Position numbers and translations under genes: made by a program
Notes under the pieces: generated by a model
Seen by the model: the letters and a program-made list of their open reading frames with translations, nothing else
Databases searched by the model: none
Told to the model about the DNA's origin: nothing
Assembly: GCF_002574545.1 (NCBI RefSeq)
Contig: NZ_NUGT01000017.1
Location: 131,571 to 195,570 of the forward strand
Source: Bacillus sp. AFS055030
GTDB lineage: Bacteria; Bacillota; Bacilli; Bacillales; Bacillaceae_G
Direction: 5' to 3'
DNA length: 64,000 bases
Part shown: positions 7,377 through 20,618 of the stretch, in pieces
Layout: each line of letters begins with the position of its first letter
Position numbering within the stretch: position 1 is the stretch's first letter

Positions 7377-8093
7377 ATGACGAAGCTTATTGTAAATGCA
7401 GATGATTTCGGCTACTCAAAAGGTGTAAACTATGGCATTATCGAAGCACACTTGAATGGAATAGTGAACTCCGCAACTATGATGATGAATATGTATGCAG
7501 TAGAGCATGGAGTAGAATTAGCAAAATTACATCCTACATTAGGATTAGGGGTACATCTTGTATTAACTGCGGGCAAACCTTTATTAACGAATCTACAAAC
7601 AATCGTAGATCAAAGTGGGGATTTCCTTAAAAATAGTTATTGGTATAATAATCCAGTTATTAAAGTTGAAGAAGTTGAAAAGGAATGGGATGCTCAAATT
7701 CAAAAGTTTCTTTCCTATGGCTTGAATCCTTCACATCTAGATAGTCATCACCATGTACACATGATCCCAATTCTGCACCCAGTAATTGCAAAATTATCCC
7801 AAAAGTATGATCTTCCAGTCCGAATTTCTCCAAAAAATCGAATAAACGGAATCACACCTTTTACAGATCAATTGTTAACCGATTTTTATGGTAGTGACAT
7901 ACCAATAAACTATTTTGAGACAATAGAAAACAGAATAAGTAATGGCGCAAAGTCTGTAGAGGTTATGGTTCATCCTGCATTAATCGATAATCATTTAAAA
8001 AATGGTACTTCTTATTGCTTTGAGAGATTAACAGAACTAGATATCTTAACGAATTCAAAACTTCCTGATGTAGTAGAGTTAGTAAAATATTAA
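7377..8093 (+). CDS. chbG: ChbG/YdjC-family carbohydrate deacetylase
   Basis: 238-residue YdjC-family metal-dependent deacetylase. Family motifs are visible: LIVNADDFGYSKGVN at the N-terminus (metal-binding aspartates), LGVHLVLTAGKP, and HLDSHHHVHMIP with the metal-binding histidines. ChbG in E. coli removes an acetyl group from diacetylchitobiose or its 6-phosphate so that ChbF can cleave it; the GH4 gene just upstream is the counterpart here. AAGGGG precedes the ATG. This is the strongest hint that the PTS handles N-acetylated sugars. The gene symbol is given by family and context. Confidence 0.85.
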   Translation: MTKLIVNADDFGYSKGVNYGIIEAHLNGIVNSATMMMNMYAVEHGVELAKLHPTLGLGVHLVLTAGKPLLTNLQTIVDQSGDFLKNSYWYNNPVIKVEEVEKEWDAQIQKFLSYGLNPSHLDSHHHVHMIPILHPVIAKLSQKYDLPVRISPKNRINGITPFTDQLLTDFYGSDIPINYFETIENRISNGAKSVEVMVHPALIDNHLKNGTSYCFERLTELDILTNSKLPDVVELVKY

Positions 8094-8140
8094 TATAGAT
8101 TTCAATGTGTAGACAAAGTCCAAAATTTGATTTTCAGTCA

Positions 8141-8171
8141 AAAAGCCAGTTTCTTCATGGAAACTGGCTTT
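8141..8171 (+). repeat. Perfect hairpin, copy 1 of a 31-base direct repeat
   Basis: AAAGCCAGTTTC and GAAACTGGCTTT pair around TTCATG. The same 31 bases recur at 8646-8676. This copy can terminate the PTS/deacetylase transcript, although its T run is only three bases. Confidence 0.7.
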
Positions 8172-8239
8172 CACGTTGTTGAAAAAAGAATTTGTCAATT
8201 GAATTCTTGGAAGATCATTGATAGGTAAGATGTATCCTA

Positions 8240-8363
8240 TTGATTTCCACTACAGTGTGCTCGCTTTCCATGGGGCGAGACCTGAGCCTCCTCGGCACCG
8301 CCTGTGGGGTCTCAGCCTTCCCGCATCTCCCATAGGAGCCCGGCACCCTTTCGTTCCAATCAT
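8240..8363. repeat. G+C-rich Bacillales-type interspersed repeat
   Basis: This stretch is far richer in G+C than its surroundings. It contains GTGTGCTCGCTTTCCATGGG, a GGGTCTCAGCC segment and GGCACCCTTTCGTTCCAATC. I recognise this style of sequence as a non-coding repeat scattered in intergenic regions of many Bacillaceae. Open frames on both strands here (about 60 codons) have no ribosome binding site and look spurious. Its ends carry TTGATTTCC and TTCCAATCA, an imperfect inverted pair. Confidence 0.5.
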
Positions 8364-8645
8364 TTTCTTTATGAAAAAGAATAATCATAAAATAGTCAAT
8401 TAAAGAATGAATTACCATTATTCATTAATATCAAAATGAAACTAATGATGATCCTTACACATCTTTAAAATCTTGATTGTTAAAAAGAAGATATTTTAAT
8501 TTTTAGAGGTTAGTTAAACATTTTTATTTCAAACAATAAACGTACTCATCAAAAAAACAATAATAAATAGATATACTATTTTTCAATTCAAATACGTTTA
8601 ATGTTCTTATTTTTCAATATTGACTATATTATATTTCAACACGCT

Positions 8646-8678
8646 AAAAGCCAGTTTCTTCATGGAAACTGGCTTTTT
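8646..8678 (-). terminator. Hairpin terminator, copy 2 of the 31-base repeat
   Basis: An exact copy of the 8141-8171 hairpin, ten bases beyond the stop of the minus-strand regulator. It has an A run on one side and a T run on the other and could terminate transcription from either direction. Confidence 0.7.
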
Positions 8679-8687
8679 CTAATTAAA

Positions 8688-11408
8688 TTATTTAATATAA
8701 ATTTCTTCATCTAACTTATTTAATTCATTTCTAGAATAAAATTCCATTAGGTAACATATTTCATCATCAGGTATGATAATGTCACATGCCTCCTCAATTT
8801 GTTGCAAGATTTTTTTTATTTTTAAATACAGCATATAGTCACTATTAATTTTATCTTCTTTATCTTTAAATGGGATTAAGGGCTGAGAGTTTTGAAGTCG
8901 ATCAATCATGCAACTCATATGAATAACAATTCCCATTAGATCCTCATTTTTGAAAAATTTATCTGTTTGGATTTGTATATCATTCAAAGCACGCCTAATT
9001 ACACTAATTACTTTTTTAGCATCTTTTAAAGAAATAGTCTCTTGCAATGTTTCGGCCATCTTTAAATACGTTTCTTCATAAGTTATCAATTCTTGTATTG
9101 TCTTTGTAGCCTTCATATTTAATACATCCTGTAAATGAAACGTATTGAATGGAACATTTATATCAAAATTTGAAACTATACAAACAATACTTCGTTCTTT
9201 AGATATATCGTTTAACATTTTTTGTAATTCGTCTTTATTTAAAAGGCTAATTGGCACGATTTCTAGCATCTCTTTATCATAGACCAAGTTATTCGCTAGT
9301 ATATTTTTAATGGCTATTGCACTTCCCTGACCAGTCAGACATGCAGTTAAAATGACAGAACGATTAAATTCAAGTTGTTTCGTTTTATTCGAATGAGAAT
9401 TGATGAAGAAAGTAGTTAAGTTTCGCACGTCCTGATAAAGCTCGTCTAAATTATATCCTAATGTTGCTTTTCTAGAAGCTTCGATTACATGTGCAGTACT
9501 TACCATTTGAATCACACGTACTGGAATTGAAAATTCTGCTTCAATTATGTCACCGATATAAGACAGCGACCCCATATCGATACAAAGTAGAATTCCATTT
9601 AATTTACCTAAAGATTTAATATAATCCTTTACTCGAATTAGAAATTCCTGTGGTGGTTCACTTAATGGCATATCGATTCCGATTACTTCCTCATTTTCCA
9701 ACAATTCATTTGTTACATTTGCCATCTCTCTAGCAATGCCATTACCATGAGCTAACACAATTACTTTTACATTGGAGCTAGTCACCTTAAAATCTTCGTT
9801 TCCATATACAAAAAACATCGTTATAAATGCTACTTCATCAAAAGGGATTGAAACATTTGAAAAATCTTCAATCATTTTTACACATTCAATTGAAACGGAA
9901 AACTCTTTCTTATATTGATCTCGGATTTGCGTTATATTTGGATGATAAATTTTTTTGTTTGACTGTATACGTTGTAATAGCGTTTGTATGTGTAGGCTGA
10001 GTGCAACAAGTATTTTTTCATTAAAACTTTTACTTAATTTTTCTTCTGCTAGTTTTAGTACCTTTTCACTAAGTGTAACGATTTCAGGCTTGATTATTTT
10101 TTGGACATTTTCTTTACTAGATAGTTTGCGATTAATAGAAGTTAAATAATGTGTAAAATAACTTTCAATATCGTTTTCCATTAGTAGGGATAACTCGTCC
10201 TGAGCAACGCCACGTTGTTTTAGTTCTTCGTATTTGGTGTCAATTCGGTCATAAATTGTATCTGCTGTATGATCCAATTGTTGGTTACTCGTTATACCTT
10301 TTGTTGGTGAAAATTCAAATTGCTCGTTTAACAGAGTGACGGCATGCTTTACTTTTTTTTCAATAAATAAACCTTCCTTAACATACCAGTTCAAATCAGT
10401 ACTATAAATTCGTATCTTGTCATGTTTGTGGGTAATAAAATCTGCGTAAGCCTTTGCGCAAGCTAATTGAATGTCAGCTTTAAGTTGTCCGATATTGTTT
10501 TGACATGGATAAAATAGAAAAGAACGAATCGTATTTGCACTTACTACGATCTCTTTTCCTAGGCGAACACTTTCTTCTGTGAAAAAGCGTTTGATAAGTG
10601 TCAATCTTTCTTCGTATGTACGATCACGAAGAGCTGGTAAAGTAATGACCATAGGAATTCGACGCGTAAATGTAGATAATAATGTGGACCCAGGATCCTC
10701 TGTTGTTGCGGAAATGATTAAAACATTCGATGTTCGTTCGTTTTCTGTCTCTCCTAGTCTTCTATACAACTTATAATCAATGAATGTAAATAACATTTCT
10801 TGACCTTCAGGGGTAAGACGATGAACCTCATCTAAAAATAATATTCCATTATTAGCTTTCTCAAGTAGACCCTTTTGTTCCGTTGCACCTGTATAAGCAC
10901 CTTTTCTAACACCGAAAAGCTGGCCTAATAATAGTTGTGGATTATTTGCATAGTCTGCGCAATTAAAAATAATGAATGGAGAATCCTTTTCTAAAACATT
11001 CGAACGAATTGCGTAATCATGCATTCTTTTAGCAAAGGCAGATTTACCAACACCAGTCTCACCGAGTATTAAAGTATGCATACCATTTGGTGGATAGAGA
11101 ATAGCTGATCTTGCTTTTTCGATAGCAGGTCTTAAGCTAATATTTTCTTCATAAAAATATTCATGTTTATTATCTAAACTTGTTATCTTAATTTGAGATT
11201 TATTCGCTTGTTGTAAAGTATGAGATAGAAGTTTAAATACGACCGGTCTAGAATTTGTTTTAATTAATAATTCTTCTTTAACTAATTTATTTAAATCACT
11301 GCTAACGTTTGCTCGATCTAAACCGAGCTTTTGAGCAATCTCATTAGCTGTAAAACCTTGCTCTTTATTTTGAAGAAAAACTTTATAAATTTGATTTTTT
11401 CTGTTCAT
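8688..11408 (-). CDS. LevR/CelR-type sigma-54-dependent PRD activator
   Basis: 906-residue enhancer-binding protein of the LevR/ManR/CelR type. In order: an N-terminal winged helix (about 8-60); an AAA+ domain with Walker A GETGVGKS (116-123), the sigma-54 contact loop GAYTGA (170-175) and Walker B around GILFLDEV (188-195); a first PTS-regulation domain (about 440-550); an EIIA-Man-like domain with LAHGNGIA; an EIIB-Gat-like domain with VILTACLTGQGSA; and a C-terminal second PRD. PTS phosphorylation normally tunes such proteins. It lies between the PTS operons and the sigma-54 gene and is the obvious activator of the two -24/-12 promoters. A cre lies in its own promoter region. Confidence 0.92.
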   Translation of the reverse strand: MNRKNQIYKVFLQNKEQGFTANEIAQKLGLDRANVSSDLNKLVKEELLIKTNSRPVVFKLLSHTLQQANKSQIKITSLDNKHEYFYEENISLRPAIEKARSAILYPPNGMHTLILGETGVGKSAFAKRMHDYAIRSNVLEKDSPFIIFNCADYANNPQLLLGQLFGVRKGAYTGATEQKGLLEKANNGILFLDEVHRLTPEGQEMLFTFIDYKLYRRLGETENERTSNVLIISATTEDPGSTLLSTFTRRIPMVITLPALRDRTYEERLTLIKRFFTEESVRLGKEIVVSANTIRSFLFYPCQNNIGQLKADIQLACAKAYADFITHKHDKIRIYSTDLNWYVKEGLFIEKKVKHAVTLLNEQFEFSPTKGITSNQQLDHTADTIYDRIDTKYEELKQRGVAQDELSLLMENDIESYFTHYLTSINRKLSSKENVQKIIKPEIVTLSEKVLKLAEEKLSKSFNEKILVALSLHIQTLLQRIQSNKKIYHPNITQIRDQYKKEFSVSIECVKMIEDFSNVSIPFDEVAFITMFFVYGNEDFKVTSSNVKVIVLAHGNGIAREMANVTNELLENEEVIGIDMPLSEPPQEFLIRVKDYIKSLGKLNGILLCIDMGSLSYIGDIIEAEFSIPVRVIQMVSTAHVIEASRKATLGYNLDELYQDVRNLTTFFINSHSNKTKQLEFNRSVILTACLTGQGSAIAIKNILANNLVYDKEMLEIVPISLLNKDELQKMLNDISKERSIVCIVSNFDINVPFNTFHLQDVLNMKATKTIQELITYEETYLKMAETLQETISLKDAKKVISVIRRALNDIQIQTDKFFKNEDLMGIVIHMSCMIDRLQNSQPLIPFKDKEDKINSDYMLYLKIKKILQQIEEACDIIIPDDEICYLMEFYSRNELNKLDEEIYIK

Positions 11409-11457
11409 AATGGCCCACCCATCATAAAGAGTTGTATACTTTTACTATACAGTAAAA

Positions 11458-11471
11458 AGTAAACGTTTTCA
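11458..11471 (-). promoter_or_regulatory. cre site upstream of the LevR-type activator
   Basis: On the minus strand TGAAAACGTTTACT matches 13 of 14 positions of the cre consensus TGWAANCGNTNWCA. It lies about 50 bases before the activator start, so CcpA probably represses the activator when glucose is present. Confidence 0.7.
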
Positions 11472-11556
11472 CTATATTTAAATTAGTGTAACAATTCGTC
11501 AAGTACTATGAAAAAGTTAAATATCGAGTAAAATAGTAATAAGGGAGTGAAGTAGT

Positions 11557-12858
11557 ATGGAAATGAATTTAATGCAAAAACAATCATTGAAACTTGCGAT
11601 GACTCAGGAACTACGACAAGCCATTACAATGCTTCAATTTAATGCCCAAGAACTTACTGATTTTTTATTTGAGCAATCATTAGAAAATCCTTTAATTGAA
11701 GTTGAAACTCCTTATAACGATTACACTTCTTCAAAAATCAAACAACAAACAACTCCAGGCGGACAAGGAATGGAGTTATATACTCGAAGAACAGAAACAT
11801 TACAAGAAGAACTTGTTAGTCAGTTAAATGAGTTGAAAATTGATAATGAGGAATATAAAATTATTAAATATTTAATTTATAACTTAGATAAAAATGGATT
11901 TTTGATGGAATCCGATGAAGAGCTTATACGTGAATTAAATATTTCTTTCGTTCAATTACAAATCTGCATTGATACACTTCAACGTTTTGAACCCTCTGGA
12001 GTTGGAGCAAGATCGGTTAAAGAGTGCTTATTGATTCAACTAAATAGCCTTGAAGTTGATACGGCAATTGCAAAACAGGTTATTAATGATTATTTTGAAC
12101 TATTTGTTAATAAAAACTGGAAAGAAATAGCAAAGAAACTTAAGATTAGCTTACCTGATTTACAAAAAGAAATTGATTTAATTTTAACTCTTCAACCAAG
12201 GCCAGGTTTAAATTATTTCCAAGACCAAGTAAATTATGTGGCCCCTGATTTAACAGTTGAAAAAATAGGCGGGGAATTTGTTGTGCTAATTAATGATAAA
12301 ATTATGCCGCGTTTAAAAGTACTTAATGAATATTCTTCTATTTTAAATGGTCAACATGAGAAAGAAGTTTCAACTTATTTAAAGGATAAAAATACACAAG
12401 TTAATTGGTTAATGAAAAGCTTGGAAGAACGAAAGTCAACGATGTTAGCAGTAATGAATTGTATTCTCCGAAAACAAATTGCCTTTTTTGAAAAAGGTCC
12501 TGCAAATTTAAAAACGCTTACTTTAAAAGAGATAGCGGAAGAACTTTCATTACATGAATCGACAATTAGCCGTACTTGTAAAAACAAATATGTACAGACA
12601 CCGTTTGGTTTATATGAAATGAAAAAATTCTTCCACCAAGGTGTAAGTGTGGACGGCGAGGAGCTAGCATCAACGAGTGTTCAAGTATTCATCAAGCAGC
12701 TGGTAGATGGAGAAAACAAAGAAAAGCCATTATCGGATCAAAAACTAGTTGAATTATTAGCTGAGAAACATGGTGTGGAAATCTCTAGAAGAACTGTAGC
12801 TAAATATAGAGATATACTTAGAATTCCCGGTTCATCAAAACGAAAGCGCTTTAGTTAA
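11557..12858 (+). CDS. rpoN: RNA polymerase factor sigma-54
   Basis: 433-residue sigma-54 (SigL). The glutamine-rich activator-interacting region I is visible (MQKQSLKLAMTQELRQAITM), followed by the core-binding region, the HTH segment (LTLKEIAEELSLHESTISR) and the RpoN box near the C-terminus (SRRTVAKYRDILRIP), which contacts the -24 element. GGGAGTG precedes ATG 11557. It is divergent from the sigma-54-dependent activator and lies beside two sigma-54 promoters, so the circuit is physically linked. The glutaredoxin-like gene starts 14 bases after its stop. Confidence 0.96.
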   Translation: MEMNLMQKQSLKLAMTQELRQAITMLQFNAQELTDFLFEQSLENPLIEVETPYNDYTSSKIKQQTTPGGQGMELYTRRTETLQEELVSQLNELKIDNEEYKIIKYLIYNLDKNGFLMESDEELIRELNISFVQLQICIDTLQRFEPSGVGARSVKECLLIQLNSLEVDTAIAKQVINDYFELFVNKNWKEIAKKLKISLPDLQKEIDLILTLQPRPGLNYFQDQVNYVAPDLTVEKIGGEFVVLINDKIMPRLKVLNEYSSILNGQHEKEVSTYLKDKNTQVNWLMKSLEERKSTMLAVMNCILRKQIAFFEKGPANLKTLTLKEIAEELSLHESTISRTCKNKYVQTPFGLYEMKKFFHQGVSVDGEELASTSVQVFIKQLVDGENKEKPLSDQKLVELLAEKHGVEISRRTVAKYRDILRIPGSSKRKRFS

Positions 12859-12871
12859 AAAGGAGAATTAG

Positions 12872-13111
12872 ATGTCGATTAAGTTAACTTTATTTACAAA
12901 AGAGAATTGTGGATTATGCAAAGAAGCAAAAGATGCAATACGTTTGGTACAATCTGAATATGAAATCGAAGTAGATGAAATTGATATTTATTCTGATGAT
13001 GCATTATTAGAGCAATATCAAATAATGATCCCGGTTATTCAAATTAATGGGGAAACAGTTGCATACGGGAAAATTCATAAGATTGACATATTAAATGCCA
13101 TAAATGGGTAG
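12872..13111 (+). CDS. Glutaredoxin-like thiol-disulfide protein
   Basis: 79-residue thioredoxin-fold protein of the glutaredoxin-like (DUF836) type, with the active-site CGLC in LFTKENCGLCKEAKDAI and the cis-proline segment QIMIPVIQING. AAGGAG precedes the ATG. It lies just after rpoN and before the cggR operon and is probably cotranscribed with rpoN. The redox partner is unknown. A hairpin terminator follows. Confidence 0.85.
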   Translation: MSIKLTLFTKENCGLCKEAKDAIRLVQSEYEIEVDEIDIYSDDALLEQYQIMIPVIQINGETVAYGKIHKIDILNAING

Positions 13112-13134
13112 TTAATAGTTGAAAGAAATGAATG

Positions 13135-13170
13135 ACCCTGTTACAATAATAAATGTAGCAGGGTTATTTC
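13135..13170 (+). terminator. Terminator after the rpoN-glutaredoxin unit
   Basis: CCCTGTTACA pairs with TGTAGCAGGG (one G-U) around ATAATAAA, followed by a T-rich stretch. Confidence 0.75.
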
Positions 13171-13204
13171 ACTTCTGGAGTAAATCTTGTTCAAAAAAAC
13201 AACG

Positions 13205-13232
13205 TTGCAAAACGCTGTAATTTTTTTAAAAC
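13205..13232 (+). promoter_or_regulatory. Possible sigma-A promoter of the cggR operon
   Basis: TTGCAA (13205-13210) and TAAAAC (13227-13232) are 16 bases apart. The -10 is weak. The position directly before the CggR operator matches the B. subtilis layout. Confidence 0.35.
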
Positions 13233-13235
13233 AAG

Positions 13236-13271
13236 CGGGACATAATATGTCATAGTGGGACACATTTAGAC
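13236..13271 (+). promoter_or_regulatory. CggR operator
   Basis: Two tandem half-sites are read: CGGGAC-N6-TGTC (13236-13251) and TGGGAC-N6-AGAC (13256-13271), four bases apart. This matches the known CggR operator CGGGAC-N6-TGTC repeated with a four-base gap. It sits 33 bases before the cggR start, downstream of the probable promoter, where bound CggR blocks transcription until fructose-1,6-bisphosphate is present. Confidence 0.85.
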
Positions 13272-13304
13272 CCAAGTGAATACTCTGTGAAAGAGGAGAT
13301 GAAA

Positions 13305-15381
<2,077 letters not shown>

Positions 15382-15406
15382 TTTTAATAAAAATAAATAT
15401 GAGGGC

Positions 15407-15430
15407 GAGGGGATTTTCCTCCCCTCTTTT
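15407..15430 (+). terminator. Terminator-like hairpin between gapA and pgk
   Basis: GAGGGG (15407-15412) pairs with CCCCTC (15421-15426), followed by TTTT. It probably makes gapA mRNA more abundant than the downstream genes. No gene lies in 15382-15623. Confidence 0.75.
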
Positions 15431-15623
15431 GTTTGAAAAAATCCTCTTTTGTCACTAATCCAACACAATTATAAAAAATACTCTAGAAATAAATTCCAAA
15501 TGATGTACATAATCTGTTAAAATTGCGGTGACAATATCACAGAATAGATACGACTTTGTATGAGACGGATCAATCGGTGGAATTGAACATGGATGAATTA
15601 AAACAGTATTGGAGGCACCTACT

Positions 15624-16805
15624 ATGAACAAAAAGTCATTACATGACATTGATGTAAAAGGGAAACGCGTATTTTGCCGTGTAGATTTTAACGTACCAAT
15701 GGCAAATGGTGAAGTAACAGATGATACTCGTATTCGTGCTGCTCTTCCTACGATTCAGTATTTAATTGAAAATGGAGCAAAAGTTATTTTAGCATCTCAC
15801 TTAGGACGTCCAAAAGGACAAGTAAATGAAGACTTGCGTTTAAATGCTGTTGCTACACGTTTAAGTGAAAAATTAGGTAAAAACGTTATTAAATCTGATG
15901 AAGCATACGGTCCTAAAGTTCAAGAAGAAATTAGCAAAATGAACGAAGGCGATGTTTTATTATTAGAAAACGTTCGTTTCTACCCAGGCGAAGAGAAAAA
16001 TGATGAAGCTTTAGCTAAAGAATTTGCTACATTAGCAGATGTTTATGTAAATGATGCTTTTGGTGCAGCACACCGTGCGCATGCTACAACTGCGGGTATT
16101 GCTAAACATATCCCAGCTGTTGCAGGCTTCTTAATGGAAAAAGAAATAAATGTTTTAGGTAAAGCACTTTCTAATCCAGAGCGTCCATTTACAGCTATTA
16201 TCGGTGGAGCGAAAGTTCGAGATAAAATTGGTGTAATTGAAAACTTATTAGAAAAAGTAGACAATTTAATTATTGGTGGCGGACTAGCTTATACTTTCTT
16301 AAAAGCTAAAGGCTATGAAATCGGTAAATCTCTTTTAGAAGAAGATAAAATCGATTTAGCAAATGAATTTATGCAAAAAGCTGAAGCTAAAGGTGTTAAA
16401 TTCTATATGCCGATTGATGCAATTGTTGCTGACAAATTCGGAGAAGATGCTAATACTCAAGAAGTAGATATCGATAGCATTCCTTCTGATTGGGAAGCTC
16501 TTGATATTGGGCCAAAAACAACTGCTCTTTATGCAGATGTAATTAAGAGTTCTAAATTAGTTATTTGGAATGGACCTATGGGTGTATTTGAAATCGATAA
16601 ATTTGCACAAGGCACTAAAGGAGTAGCACAAGCATTAGCAGATTCTGATGCATACTCAATTATCGGTGGTGGAGATTCAGCTGCTGCTGCTGAAAAATTC
16701 GGCCTAGCAGAAAAAATGAGCCATATTTCTACTGGTGGTGGCGCTTCATTAGAATTTATGGAAGGTAAAGAACTTCCTGGTGTTGCATTATTAAACGATA
16801 AATAA
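15624..16805 (+). CDS. pgk: Phosphoglycerate kinase
   Basis: 394 residues, the usual length. It transfers phosphate from 1,3-bisphosphoglycerate to ADP. Substrate-binding RVDFNVPM and SHLGRPKG in the N-terminal domain and the nucleotide-binding [13 protein letters not shown] in the C-terminal domain are visible. ATG 15624 follows TTGGAGG with good spacing; an upstream in-frame TTG at 15609 overlaps that site and is rejected. Confidence 0.98.
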   Translation: MNKKSLHDIDVKGKRVFCRVDFNVPMANGEVTDDTRIRAALPTIQYLIENGAKVILASHLGRPKGQVNEDLRLNAVATRLSEKLGKNVIKSDEAYGPKVQEEISKMNEGDVLLLENVRFYPGEEKNDEALAKEFATLADVYVNDAFGAAHRAHATTAGIAKHIPAVAGFLMEKEINVLGKALSNPERPFTAIIGGAKVRDKIGVIENLLEKVDNLIIGGGLAYTFLKAKGYEIGKSLLEEDKIDLANEFMQKAEAKGVKFYMPIDAIVADKFGEDANTQEVDIDSIPSDWEALDIGPKTTALYADVIKSSKLVIWNGPMGVFEIDKFAQGTKGVAQALADSDAYSIIGGGDSAAAAEKFGLAEKMSHISTGGGASLEFMEGKELPGVALLNDK

Positions 16806-16884
16806 GTCTAATAGCTTTACAATATTTAGTAATTGAAATAGAGTAAGATGTTATGTCTTACCAATTGTTAGGAAGGTGTTTCTC

Positions 16885-17640
16885 ATGCGTAAACCAATTA
16901 TCGCAGGTAACTGGAAAATGAATAAAACGCTTAACGAAGCGATGACATTCGTTGAAGAAGTAAAAAATAGCATTCCATCATCTGATAAAGTAGATTCAGC
17001 AATTTGTGCTCCTGCATTATTTATTGCACCTATGCTTTACGGTGTAAAAGGAACCGAATTAAAAATTGGTTCTCAAAATGTAAGTAATCAAGATAGTGGA
17101 GCTTATACTGGAGAAATTAGCCCAGTAGCACTTAAAGATTTAGGTGTAACTTATGCGATTATCGGACACTCAGAACGCCGTGAATATTATGGCGAAACAG
17201 ATGAGTTCATTAATAGCAAAACAAAAAAAGCTTTCGAACATGGACTTACACCAATTCTTTGCTGTGGTGAAACACTTGAAGAACGTGAAGGTGGTAAATT
17301 TGAGGAAGTTATTCGTACTCAATTAACAGCTGATCTTGCAGGTCTTACTGATGAGCAAGTGAAGAATTTAGTAATTGCTTATGAACCGATTTGGGCAATT
17401 GGAACAGGAAAATCTGCTACAGAAAAAGATGCACAAGATTCATGTAAATTTGTTCGTGATGTAGTAGCAAGTCTTTATGATGAAACTGTTGCAGAATCTG
17501 TACGTGTACAATATGGCGGCAGTGTAAAACCTGAAAACATTAAAGAATATATGGCTCAACCTGATATTGACGGTGCGTTAGTAGGTGGAGCAAGTTTAGA
17601 ACCAGCTTCGTTCCTTGCATTATTGGAGGCTGTTAAGTAA
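16885..17640 (+). CDS. tpiA: Triosephosphate isomerase
   Basis: 251 residues, the usual length. It interconverts dihydroxyacetone phosphate and glyceraldehyde-3-phosphate. Lys in GNWKMNK, His in [10 protein letters not shown] and the catalytic Glu in [14 protein letters not shown] are all present. ATG 16885 ([14 protein letters not shown]) is preferred over an in-frame start nine bases upstream that lies on the ribosome binding site. The stop overlaps the gpmI start (TAATG), implying translational coupling. Confidence 0.98.
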   Translation: MRKPIIAGNWKMNKTLNEAMTFVEEVKNSIPSSDKVDSAICAPALFIAPMLYGVKGTELKIGSQNVSNQDSGAYTGEISPVALKDLGVTYAIIGHSERREYYGETDEFINSKTKKAFEHGLTPILCCGETLEEREGGKFEEVIRTQLTADLAGLTDEQVKNLVIAYEPIWAIGTGKSATEKDAQDSCKFVRDVVASLYDETVAESVRVQYGGSVKPENIKEYMAQPDIDGALVGGASLEPASFLALLEAVK

Positions 17641-19172
17641 TGAGTAAACAACCAGTAGCGTTAATTATCCTAGATGGATTTGGTTTGCGCGACGAAACAT
17701 TTGGAAATGCTGTTGCACAAGCGAAGAAACCAAATTATGATAGATATTGGAATAAATATCCTCACGCGCAATTAACTGCTTGCGGTGAAGCAGTAGGTTT
17801 ACCAGAAGGACAAATGGGTAATTCTGAAGTTGGTCATTTAAATATCGGCGCAGGACGAATTGTTTATCAAAGTTTAACGCGTGTAAATAAGGCAATTCGT
17901 GAAGGTGAATTCGAAAAAAATGACACGTTCATCGATGCAATTAAAAGTGCAAAAGAAAAAGATAAAGCATTACATATTTTCGGATTACTGTCTGATGGTG
18001 GTATTCACAGCCATATTAATCACATGTTTGCTTTATTAAAATTAGCTGCTGAAGAAGGCATGAAAAAGGTATATGTACATGCATTCCTAGATGGACGAGA
18101 TGTTGGTCCAACTACTGCTAAAAAATATATTGATCAAACAGAAGCAAAGTTTAAAGAATATGGTGTCGGAGAATTTGCAACAATTTCTGGCCGTTATTAT
18201 TCTATGGACCGTGACAAACGCTGGGATCGTGTAGAAAAATGCTATTGTGCAATGGTATATGGAGAAGGACCAACTTATACAAGTCCGAATGAATTGATTG
18301 AAGATTCGTATGCGAACGGTATCCATGATGAATTCGTTTTACCTTCTGTAATGGTAAAAGAAGATGGTACTCCAGTTGCAACAATAAGTGATGATGATTC
18401 AATCATCTTCTACAACTTCCGACCTGACCGTGCAATTCAAATTTCAAATGTATTTACAAACGATGATTTCCGTGACTTTGATCGTGGAAGTAAGTTCCCG
18501 AAAAATGTTCATTTCGTTTGCTTAACACATTTTAGTGAAACAGTACAAGGTTATGTTGCATTTAAACCAACAAACCTGGATAACACTTTAGGTGAAGTTC
18601 TGTCTCAAAATAACTTAAAACAATTACGAATTGCTGAAACGGAAAAGTATCCACATGTTACATTTTTCTTTAGTGGAGGCCGTGAAGCAGAGTTCCCAGG
18701 CGAAGAACGTATTTTAATTAACTCGCCAAAAGTTGCGACTTATGATTTGAAACCTGAAATGAGTGCTTATGAAGTAAAAGATGCATTACTTAAAGAAATT
18801 GCTGCAGACAAGCATGATGTAATCATTTTAAACTTTGCAAACCCAGATATGGTAGGACATTCAGGGAAACTTGAGCCGACAATTAAAGCGATTGAAGCAG
18901 TTGATGAATGTTTAGGTGAAGTAGTTGATGCAATTTTAGCTAAAGGCGGTAAAGCAATCATTACAGCTGACCATGGAAACGCTGATGAGGAAATTACCCC
19001 TGAAGGTGAACCTATGACAGCTCACACGACTAACCCTGTACCAGTTATAGTGACAAAAGAAGGTATTACGTTGCGTGAAGATGGTATTTTAGGTGATTTA
19101 GCTCCAACTGTTCTTGATTTATTAAAAGTAAATCAGCCAAAAGAAATGACTGGTAAATCACTTATTAAATAA
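17640..19172 (+). CDS. gpmI: Phosphoglycerate mutase, 2,3-bisphosphoglycerate-independent
   Basis: 510 residues, the usual length of the manganese-dependent Bacillus enzyme. It interconverts 3- and 2-phosphoglycerate. The metal ligand Asp12 lies in ILDGFGLRD, the phosphoserine nucleophile is Ser62 in [14 protein letters not shown], and the second metal cluster shows [11 protein letters not shown] and [10 protein letters not shown]. Its start codon overlaps the tpiA stop. Confidence 0.98.
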   Translation: MSKQPVALIILDGFGLRDETFGNAVAQAKKPNYDRYWNKYPHAQLTACGEAVGLPEGQMGNSEVGHLNIGAGRIVYQSLTRVNKAIREGEFEKNDTFIDAIKSAKEKDKALHIFGLLSDGGIHSHINHMFALLKLAAEEGMKKVYVHAFLDGRDVGPTTAKKYIDQTEAKFKEYGVGEFATISGRYYSMDRDKRWDRVEKCYCAMVYGEGPTYTSPNELIEDSYANGIHDEFVLPSVMVKEDGTPVATISDDDSIIFYNFRPDRAIQISNVFTNDDFRDFDRGSKFPKNVHFVCLTHFSETVQGYVAFKPTNLDNTLGEVLSQNNLKQLRIAETEKYPHVTFFFSGGREAEFPGEERILINSPKVATYDLKPEMSAYEVKDALLKEIAADKHDVIILNFANPDMVGHSGKLEPTIKAIEAVDECLGEVVDAILAKGGKAIITADHGNADEEITPEGEPMTAHTTNPVPVIVTKEGITLREDGILGDLAPTVLDLLKVNQPKEMTGKSLIK

Positions 19173-19200
19173 GTGAACAGTTAATATAAAAAGTTAATAA

Positions 19201-20532
<1,332 letters not shown>

Positions 20533-20585
20533 TTGAATCAAAACTAAGTGCATTAACAAAAAACATAATCCATTATAGACACGTT

Positions 20586-20618
20586 AAAAAGAGAAGGATC
20601 GTCACCTTCTCTTTTTTT
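20586..20618 (+). terminator. Terminator of the glycolytic operon
   Basis: AAAGAGAAGG pairs with CCTTCTCTTT around ATCGTCA, followed by a T run. Confidence 0.9.

Noticed and set aside
8215-8418. Overlapping frames of 61 and 67 codons on both strands
   Set aside because: They lie in the G+C-rich repeat and have no convincing start signals.
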